Under the pieces are notes generated by a model. It did not search any database, was not told the origin of the DNA, and saw only the letters and a program-made list of their open reading frames with translations. 50,175 bases of DNA from Myxococcales bacterium (GTDB lineage Bacteria; Myxococcota_A; Bradymonadia; REDH01): NCBI GenBank assembly GCA_020633625.1, contig JACKDJ010000030.1:1-50175 (forward strand), written 5' to 3'. Below are positions 9,089 to 18,500 of this stretch, one piece after another; positions within the stretch are counted from its first letter, which is position 1, and each line of letters opens with the position of its first letter. The translations under genes and the position numbers were made by a program.

Positions 9089-9223
9089 TACGTCGTGGCG
9101 GGGGCGGCGGCGTGGTGCGGGGGGCGGCCTGCGGTGATCCGCCCACGGCGCTGCGATCGGCGGCGTCTACTGGCCGCGTGACCGACCATGCGCTACGTTC
9201 TCGGCGTCACCCACGAGGCCACG

Positions 9224-9439
9224 ATGGGCACTGGACGAGAGCTGGTTAAGGCGAACGCGAAGCGGAAGGGCTGGGCGGCCGCTGCGACGGCGGCGGGGAC
9301 GATCCTCGCGGTGTCGTCGGGCGTCGCGCTCGGCCTCCCGCTCATCGCGGGCGCGGTGGCGGTGGTCGGAGGGGCCGCCACGGCCGGTCGTGTCATCGAC
9401 TGGCTGCGCTACCGCGGCACCTGGGGCCTGCGCTTCTAG
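9224..9439 (+). CDS. Small putative membrane protein
   Basis: 71 residues from the ATG at 9224, preferred over 9188 because GAGG lies five bases upstream of 9224. The product starts with a basic segment (MGTGRELVKANAKRKGW), followed by two hydrophobic stretches of about 18-20 residues separated by a Gly-Leu-Pro turn, and ends in RVIDWLRYRGTWGLRF. This suggests a helical hairpin with both ends in the cytoplasm. I do not recognise the family. It stands alone, divergent from psd and convergent with the giant TPR gene (64 bases between stops). Codon use is normal for the region, which supports it being coding. Confidence 0.55.
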   Translation: MGTGRELVKANAKRKGWAAAATAAGTILAVSSGVALGLPLIAGAVAVVGGAATAGRVIDWLRYRGTWGLRF

Positions 9440-9503
9440 GGTCGACCGCCTCGACGAGCCCGCCGGCAGTTGGCCGAGCGGCCATCGCTCACGGTAGCGG
9501 GCG

Positions 9504-12500
9504 CTAGAACGCGCGACCCTCGTCGATTGCGCGAAGCGCCGCTAGCGCGTCGGCGCAGTCGGCGTCGATCGCGAGCGCGCGCCCAAACATGTCGCGCGCG
9601 CGCTCGTCGTCGCCCTCCTGCCGCCGCAGCTGACCGAGCATGAGGAAGAGCGCCACGCGCCGCTCGGGCTCCTTGATCGCCATCTGATGAAGGAGCGCGC
9701 TGCGGAGCACACGGCTCGCGTCGGCCGCGCGCCCCGTCTCGAAGTAGAGGGTGCCGAGCGCGAGCAGGTTGGAGGCGTGCCCGGGGAAGGCGGCGTAGCA
9801 GGCCTCGAGCTCGCGCACCGCACGCTCGGTGTCGCCGGCGCGCAGCGCGACGAGCCCCGCCAAGTACCGAACTCGCGCCAGCGACTCCCGGTCCGAGACG
9901 CGCTCCGCGGCGGCGACCGCGCGCGCAAGGACCGCCTCTGCGGCGTCGAGGTGCTCGTCGCCACCGAACACCAACCAGAACCGGTCGACGATTCCGTCGT
10001 CGACGGTGCCGACGACGATCGCCTCTTCGAGCGCCGTCCTCGCGAGGTCAGGGTCGTCGAGCTCGCCGAGCGCAAGGTCGGCGAGCGCAGCCCAACGCGC
10101 AGGCGCGTCGGGTGGTGCGGCCGAGACCGCACCGCGGTACAGGACGCCCTGCAGGCTCACCCAATCGCCGTGAAGCGTGAGCTCCTCGACCAGCCGGTCG
10201 AACCGCGGAGTGTCACCGGGGTCGGCCTCGAACGCCTCGAGACGGGCTTCGAGCGCCGCGGCGTCTTCGCCTCGCGCCGAGAGCGCCAGCGCGAGCTCCT
10301 CGAGCAGGCCTGCGCGGTCGGCGCCGCGCGCTGTCGCCGCGCTCGACCGCAGCAGGCGCTCCGCCTCGCGGTGGCGTCCCTCGGCGGCAAAGAGCTCCCC
10401 GAGCGCGCGAATCGCGCCGGAGTGGCCCGGTTCGGCGAGGAGCGCGGCCGAGAGGTGCTCCTCGGCGAGAAAGCCGTCGCCGAGCTGCTCGCGCGCGATC
10501 GCCGCGATCTCGACGTGCCGGTCTGCGGCTCCACGTGCGTCCACGGCGATCTCGTGGCGAAGCACGCGCAGCAGCGGCTCGAAGTCACCCGTCTCGGCAA
10601 CCGCCGAGCGCAGCGCCACGCGCGCGTCGGGATCGTGCGGATCGAGCGTCGCGACGAGCTCCAGGCAGTGGACCCGCACTGCCGGCTCGGTGTGCGGCGA
10701 CCGGGCGAGTCGGCGGGCGGCGGCGACGCGGCCCGCGTCGGGCCCCGCAGTGTCGACTACAGACATCAGCAGCGCCCCGAGCCCCGGCGGGGCGCCCGCG
10801 GCGTCGTAGGCGTCGGCCAACGCGTCGATCGCCTCGAGGTCTCCGGGCTGCTCGACCAGGACGGCACGCCAAGCGGTGACCGCGCGATCGGGGTCCCGGT
10901 CCGCCGCGCCGCAGAGCCGTGCGATGCGACGCGCGGCGACCTCGACATAGGCTTCGTCGACGCTGGCGACCGCCTCGAGTGCGGTCGCGGCCGTGTCCCA
11001 TCGGCCGGCGGCTTCGGCGAGATCCGCGAGGCGGAGCGTCGTCGCTGCGTCGCCCTCACCGCTCGCGAAGATCTCCTCGAGCGCGGCCAGCACCGCCTCC
11101 GTGTCGCCGAGCCTCTCCGCCGTGTCTGCCGCGGCGGAGAGGACCCGAACACGGCCCTCGGGGCTCGCGCCGCGCGCCGCGCTCCACAGGCGCTCGATTG
11201 CGTCGACGGGACGCCCCGCGGACTCGAGCCCGCGCGCTAGCGCGAGCGCGGCGCCGGGATCCTCTGGGACCAGCGGGATCGCCGCTTCTAGGAGCGCCAC
11301 CGCCGCGTCGGTGAGCGAGAGGTCGAACGCGAGTCGGCCGGCCTCCAGCGCTGCCTCGTAGCGTACACGTGGGGCTACGCTCTCCTCGATCACGACATCG
11401 GACACCACGGTGACGACGCGCCGAGCCGCCGCCGCGTCGCGCGCGGCCGAGAGTGCGGTCGCAAGCGACGCGGCGCCGCCGGCGGGGCGCAGCGCCCACG
11501 CACGAAGACGTGCATCCAGCGCGGTGTCCGGCTCGCCGAGCTTCTCCCATGCGTCGGCGGCTTCGAGGAGCAGCGCGGGATCTCCCGACGAGTCGCCCGC
11601 CCACTCGGCGAGCGCCGCGCACCGCTCCGAGTCCCCCCTCTCGGCGAGGAGCTCGCGGGCGCTGTCAAACTCGGCCGTGCCAGGTCCGGCGCGGCGCGCG
11701 AGGGCGTCTACGCGGCCCAGCACCTCGTCGGTCGACGCCCCGGCGGCGAGCGCCTGTCCGAGCGCGCGCAGCGCGCCCTCGAGATCTACGTGCTGCTCGG
11801 TGAGCAGGTCGGAGAGCGCGATCCAGTCGGCGGCGCGGGCCCCCTCGCCCTCCCCGTCGAGTCGAGTCCACATCGCCGTCGCGAGCTCGGCCCACGCCCC
11901 GGTACGTCGAAGCGCGTCCTCGAGCGCCGTTCGGGTCGCCGGGTCTTCCTTGGAGACGAGCGCGGCGCGATACGCAACGACGGCCCGCGCCGGCTCATCG
12001 AGCCGAGCGCGGAACAGGTCGCCCGCCAGACGGTGCAGCATCGCCGACGTCGTCGGGACGTCCTGCCGCGAGGCGACCTCCATGAGGCCGCTTCCGAGCT
12101 CCGACAGGAGCCCAGCCTCGTCGGCGATCTCGCGGATGGACAGCAGCCGCGCGGGGTCGTCCGGACGGTGCTCGAGCGCGCGGAGCCCCAGGGCCAGCGC
12201 GCGGCCACGGTCGGCCAGATGGTGACGCGCGACGTTCGCGATCTCGGCGGCGAGATCGCCTCGGTCTTCCGCCGACTGCGCATCGCGCAGCGCGGCCTCG
12301 AGGTGTTCGATCTGCGAGTCGACATCTCCGGCCGACGCCGCCACTGCGGCGAGGAGCTGCTGCGCTCGCAGCGCGACGGCATCGTCCGCACAGAGAGCGC
12401 CCAGGCGGCTGAGGATGTCGTCGCGACCGCCGGCATGGCCGACGGCGCCGTCCAACGCGGCGAGCGCCGCCTCAACATGGCCGCGAGCGACCTCGGCGTC

Positions 12501-15500
12501 GGCGACCTCGACCAGCAGATCCGCCGCGCGCGACGAGTCACTCTCGAGCGCGACGAGGGCCGTCAGTGCGCCGACGAGGCGGTCCGTCGCGTCGGGCCCG
12601 GCCATCCGTAGGACCTCGACGAGGCCCCGATGCGCGTCGACGTGCTCTGGAGCCGCATCGAGGAAGCGGCGCCAGACCTGTTCGGCCGCCGCCACGTCCT
12701 CTCTGGCCATGGCCCGCCCGGCCAAGTGCGCGGCCGCCGACGACGATCCGAGCGCCGCCTGCTGGTGGAGCCCGATCTCGAGCGCCTCTCCGTCGTCGAG
12801 TTCTGTCGCCAACTCCACGAAGGCGGCGAGCTCGCCGGCAGACGCCGAGCCGCTCGAGGCCAGCTGGCGGAGCGAGGCGAGTCGTGCCTCTGGCGGCGCG
12901 TCCGAGGCGACCGCGACGAGCTGTCTCAGCAACTGCAGCCGCGGCGCGGGCCGCGTCGTCGTCTCGACGAGCACCTCGAGCGCCAGACGCAGCGCGGCCG
13001 TGTCGCCTGACTTCTCGGCGAGGCGCCGGAGCGCTTCGGCGGCTGGCGCGCTGGCGCGATCGGCGCGCAGCGCTTCGGTGAGCAGCGCCGAGGCGCCGTC
13101 GGGGTCGCCGGCGAGCTCGCGCCCGACCGCGGCCTCGGTCAGCAGCGCAGAGGCACCGACCGGCGGCGCAGTTGCGGCCAGCTCGACGAGGAGCTCCAGC
13201 ACCGCGTCGTCATGTCCGGCGGCGCGGCAGGCGCGCGAGAGCCCGGCGCGCGACGCGGCGCTTCCACCGTCGCACGCGATCGCGCGCGCCAGCGCTTCGA
13301 CGACTCCAGCAGGCCCCGCCCCGAGCTCCTCACGCAGCACCGCGAGCGCTTGCAGATCGGCGGCCGCTTCCTCTCCGTGCTGCAGCGCCCTCATCGCGCG
13401 GATCTCCAGTGCCAGCGCTCTGACGGACGGGCGGCCAGCAGCATCGGCGTGGGACGCGGCGAGCTCGACGATCTCGGCGTCGCACTCCCAGTCCCGGGCG
13501 GCGACCCGGCGCCGGACGTACTCGGCCGTCGCCTCGAACACTATCGCCTCGTGAGGGCCTCGTAGCAGGCGACGCGCGACCTCTGCTACGCCGGCGGCGT
13601 CGCCGAGCTGCGTGAGGCGCGCGTGGACCCACTCGACCAACAGCGCGTCGCGATCGTCACCGGCGGCCGCGTGGGCGCGGCGGTCGAGCTCGTCGCAGAG
13701 CTCTGACCAACGCTGGGCCTCCGTGAGCGCGAGCCCGCGCAGCTCGTCGAGCTCCGAGAGCGGCGCCGCGGCGGGGCTCGTAAGGAGGTCGGCGGCCGCA
13801 CGTGCGTCGCGCAGAACATACAGCTCGATGGTCGCTGCCTTGCGGAGCAGGCGACTCTTCTGCGCAGGCGACTCCGTGCGCTGAGCCGCCGTCTGGTAGA
13901 CGCGCGAGAGCTCTGTCCAGTCGCGCTTTCTGTGCAGCAGCCGCTCGAGCATCGGGAGGGCGGCTGGGCCTTCGGCGGCGTCGAACGTCGCGCGCGCGAA
14001 CTGAAGCGCCGTCTCGGTGACCCCGAGCCAGTCGTTTGCGATGCGCGCGCCGCGGTAGCGCCACCGCATCCGCGCCTCGTCGGGCACGTCGGCGCGCTCG
14101 GACGCGTCGCGCAGGATCTGCACCACGTCGTCCCACGCCCACTCGCGCTCCGCGATGGTCTCGAGGCGCTCGAGCAGGTGCGGGTCGTCGGGCGCGACGA
14201 CCAGCAGCTCGCCGAGCACCTCGATGGCACCGCGCGGATCACCGAGCTGGTCGTCGAGGAGCGACGCGAGCTCCGCGAGGCGCTCGCGCTGCGCGTTGAC
14301 GGCTCCGCGACCGCGCAGGCGCTGCAGGCCCTCGGCGAGCGCGTCCCAGCGTCCGTCGGCCCGGTAGACCGGGAGCAGCGAGAGTGACGCGCGCTCGACC
14401 AGCTCCTCGTCGTCGGGGTGTCGTTCGGCCAGGCTCTCCATCAGCGCCCGCGCCTGCGCGTGGTCGCTGTCGAGCTTGAGCGCCGCGGCGAGCGCCGCCC
14501 CGGCCCGGGACGACTCGCCGAGGTGCTGCTCCGAGACGACGGCGAGCTCGATGAGGAGCGCAACGCGCGCCGCGGCCGAGCCTTCGGCGTGGATCATCCG
14601 CTCGATGTGAGCGCCGAGCTCCCTCCAGCGCTCCGCGGCTCGGAGCAGCGCCCGAAGCCGCGCGAGCGCCGTCGCGTCACCCGGCTCGACCTCCAAAATG
14701 CGCCGGTAGCGGTCGATCGCCTCGTCGGCGGTGTCGGAGTCCACCTCGTGCAGCGCGGCGCTGCGCCGGAGCAGACTCAATCGCGAGTCGCGGTCCGCCG
14801 CCGCCTCCACGAGCGCATCGACGACGGCGGCGTGGGCGCCGGACGCTGACGACCTGGAGTAGAGCGCGTCGAGCGCGCGAAGCGCACCGATGTGCTGCGG
14901 GTCGCGCGCCAGCACCTGTCGGAAGGAGTGTTCGGCCTCGTCCGCGTCGTTGGAGCGCTCGAGGTGGAGCTTCCCTACCGCGATGAGCAGCTCGGCGCGA
15001 CGCGACGGGTCGGGCACGCCCGGGATCACATCCTCGAGCGCGTGGATGAGCGCAGACCACCCCTCCGTCGCGTTCGCGAGCCGCGTCGCACGGTCGACCG
15101 CGGCCGGATCGGCCAAGCTCACCTCGACGGCCTCCAACGCCGCGGCGAAGGCGCCGTCGATGTCGCGCAGCTCGTGCTCGTAGATGCGGCAGATCTCCTC
15201 GATGCGCGCGAGCCGAACGGCTCGTGCGCCGCTGCGCGAGGCCGCGGTGAGCACGCGGAGCGCGTCGACGTGCGCGCCCGTCCGAAGGTGGGCCGTGACC
15301 AGCAGGTCGACGATCTCGTCAGTCGCGCCGTCGCGATCCGCGAGCTGCTCGGCGACGGCGATCGCGCGCCGATGCGCCGGGTTTGCCTCCAACACCTCGG
15401 CGACGAGCGCCAGCGCACGCTCGGGGCGTCGGCTCTCGCCGAGCTCGAGCGCAGCGAGCTCGGCGAGCGCGTCGTGCCGCTCGGAGCCGGCGACGAGTCC

Positions 15501-18500
15501 AGCACGATACTGCAGGACCGCCGCCCGCTCGCGCGCCATGCCGAGCCCGCCATAGAGCGCGTCGAGGCGCTCGAGCGCGACGCGATCGTCGGTCGACACG
15601 TCGAGGACGAGCCGATACGCCGCGATCGCGCGCGCCGCGTCGCGTACGTGGTCTTCGAGGATGCGGGCGCGTCGCAGGCGGATGCCGGCCACGTCGGCCG
15701 GCGCCGCGTGCTGGGCTCTCAGCGCGAGGAGACCCGCCAGGTCCTCCCACCGCTCCTGCTCCACGAGCAGCTCCTCTGCGTCGGTCGCAACCGCCGCGTC
15801 GCTCGGGCGGAGTCGGAACAGCTCGAGCAGGCAGTCTGCCTGCCTGTTCCGGTCCGCGAGCGGGGAGAGGTAGAGCGCCGCCGCCTCCATCAGCGCCGCC
15901 TGCGCCTCTTCGGACGGCAAGAACCTGGCCGCGCGGAACAGGGTGGCCGCGAGGTCATCGTGCGCGCCCGCCGTGCGGTAGATCGCCTCGAGCTGGTGCA
16001 GCGAATCGAGATCCCCGGGTGTCTCGGCGAGGTGCGCCTCGAGCAGGCGGACTGCCGCGCTCGAACGGCCGAGCGCCACGAGGTGCCGCACCAACGCCCG
16101 CCAAACGGGCCGGCTCGTCGCAGCCACACGCTCGACCAGCGCCAGCGCCGTGTCGAGCTGCCCAGAGCGCGCACCGAACTCGGCGAGCTCGATCGCCGTC
16201 TCCGCATCGAGGTCCCCTGCCGCCGCAAGCTCACGCCACTGCGCCAGCGCGAGGTCCACGTCGCCGCGCGCGTCGGCGTCGCGCGCAAGGCGGAGTCGAA
16301 GAGGCGCGCCGACGCCGGCGGCGGACACCGCGATCTCGAGCGCGAGGCGTGCGTGGTCCGACATACCGGCGCCGTCGGCGACGGCGAGCGCGTGCGTCGC
16401 CACACGCAGACGCTCGGGGTCCGCCAGCGAGCGCGCCGCGGCCAGAATCGCGTCCCAAGCGTCGCCCTCGGAGCCGGACTCGTCGACCGCTTCGACGAGC
16501 GCGTCGGCCGCCCCTGCGGCGTCGGAGAGCGCGGCTAGCGCGAGCAGCGCGTGCGTGCGCGCAGGCCCGGACGCGGTCGCGGCGACGCGGCGCTGCGCGA
16601 GCTCGCGCTTGTCCGCGACCGGTGCATCGATCCGCGTGAGGATGGCGTCGAGACCGTCGATCGCGGCCATCGAGCCGGAATCTAGCGTGATCGCCCGCTC
16701 GTAGAGTGCGCGCGCGTCGTCGACGCGGTCGGCTCTCTGCGCCAGGACCGTCGCCGCTTCGGCCAGCCGGGCTGCCTGCACGTCCGACGCCGTCGACGGG
16801 GCCGTGGCGATCAGGTGCTCGGCGAGCGCGTCGGCGTCGAGCCGATCGCGATGGATCTGCTCCAGCGCCTCGATGGCTTGGGGAGACGAAGGGTCGGCGT
16901 CGTATGCCCGCTGCCAGAGGTCACGGGCACGGGCCTCGTCGAACGACTCCGAGAGCCTCGCGGCCGCGCACAGCGTGGCGATGTCCGGGCTTCCGGCGAC
17001 GAGCAGCCCAACGGCGTCGGCCTGCCGGCCAGACGCCACAGCGATCTCCTCTACGAACGCGTGGCCAGCGACCGCCAAGGCCGCCGGCACCCGGGTCAGC
17101 GCCTCGAACGCACCTGCGGGATCGCCGAGCCGTCGAGCCCGGAGCTCGGCCAGCTCGGCGACGAGGTGTGGGTCGTCGCCGGCGCGGACGTCCAGCGCGA
17201 CCGCGAGAAGGTCCCAGCGTCCGCCGTGGCGAAGCGCCGGCTCCAGCGCCATCGCCAGCGCGAGGGTCGGCTCACGCTCGAGGAGTGGCCCGAACAGCGC
17301 GACCGCCTGGCCCGCCTCGTCGGAGTCGGGCCACTCGCGACAGACCACGGCCGCCTCCTCGATCGCGGCGTCGGTGTCTTCGTGCAGCAGCGCTTCGGCG
17401 CGAGCGACGGTGGCCGCGCGGCGGTCCGCGGGGCCGCGCGCTGCGTTCCGCTCCCGCTCCGCCACGGCCGCCACGGCTCGCCAGCGCCCCGTCCGAGCGA
17501 ACGCAGTTCGCAGCTCTCTCAGCCGCGGGACCTCGACCTCGACGCCGTCCAGCGCCGCGGCGAGATCTGCCGTCGGGTCAGCGCTCGCGGCCGCCTGCTC
17601 GACGAGCGCGCGGGCCATCGCGAAGCCCAGATCGGTTCGGATGTCGCCGACCGCCTTCGGGAGCTCCTCGCTGGCCAGCATGATGACGCGGTCCCACGCG
17701 TCGAGGCGCTGGTACAGCCTCAGAAGCTCCGCCGTCGTCGCTGTGTCGGGCCGCTCGTCGCGGATCCGCTCCAAGTACCCCGCTGCTTCGTGCGGCGCCG
17801 AGGCTACGCCGAGCGCGAGGCCCACGATCACGCGGAAGACTCCGAGGCGCGATTCACCTGCCGGCAGGGTCGCCGCTTGGCGCTTGAGCGAAGCGTACCA
17901 GCGCCCGCCGAGACCGGCGCGGATCGCGACGGCGGTCGTGCGGTCCAGGAGCTCCACGTCGCTGACCTCGTCCAGCGCCGCGGCCTCGAGGCACTCGAAG
18001 GCGCCGGCAGGACGGTTCAGCTCGTCGTCGAGCACGTTCGCGAGCGCGAGGCGCGCCTCGCGCCGGCTCCGAGCATCCGGCGCCGAGGCGAGCAGCCCCT
18101 CGAGAGCGCGCGCTCGCCCCTCTGCGTTCCCGACGAGCGCGTAGGCGTTCTCGAGCTCACGCAAAGTGACGCGGTCTTCTGGAGCGTGCGACAGCGCGGA
18201 CTCCAGCGCGGCGACACGGCCAACGTCGTCTGCGAGCCGCTCACCGCGAACCCGCGCCAGCCGCCGCAGCATGGCCGCGCTCGGAGCCACAGCGATCGCT
18301 GCCTCGAGCGGCTCGACCAAGTACGACCAGCTCCCCCGCTCGCCTGCGAAGACCTCGAGCTCGTCCCAAGCCGCCGCGCGAACGAGCGCGCCGTGCAGCG
18401 CGTGCGCGGCAGCCTCGCCGCCCCCGTCCGCGAGGGCGACGCGCCATAGCGACGCCTCACGCTCCGGGTCCGGCTGGTGCTCAGCGAGGAGCCGCGCCAG

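Noticed and set aside
8949..9146. N-terminal extension of phosphatidylserine decarboxylase by 66 codons
   Set aside because: The extension is low-complexity, overlaps the hairpins, and the internal ATG at 8948 has a good RBS and a family-typical start.
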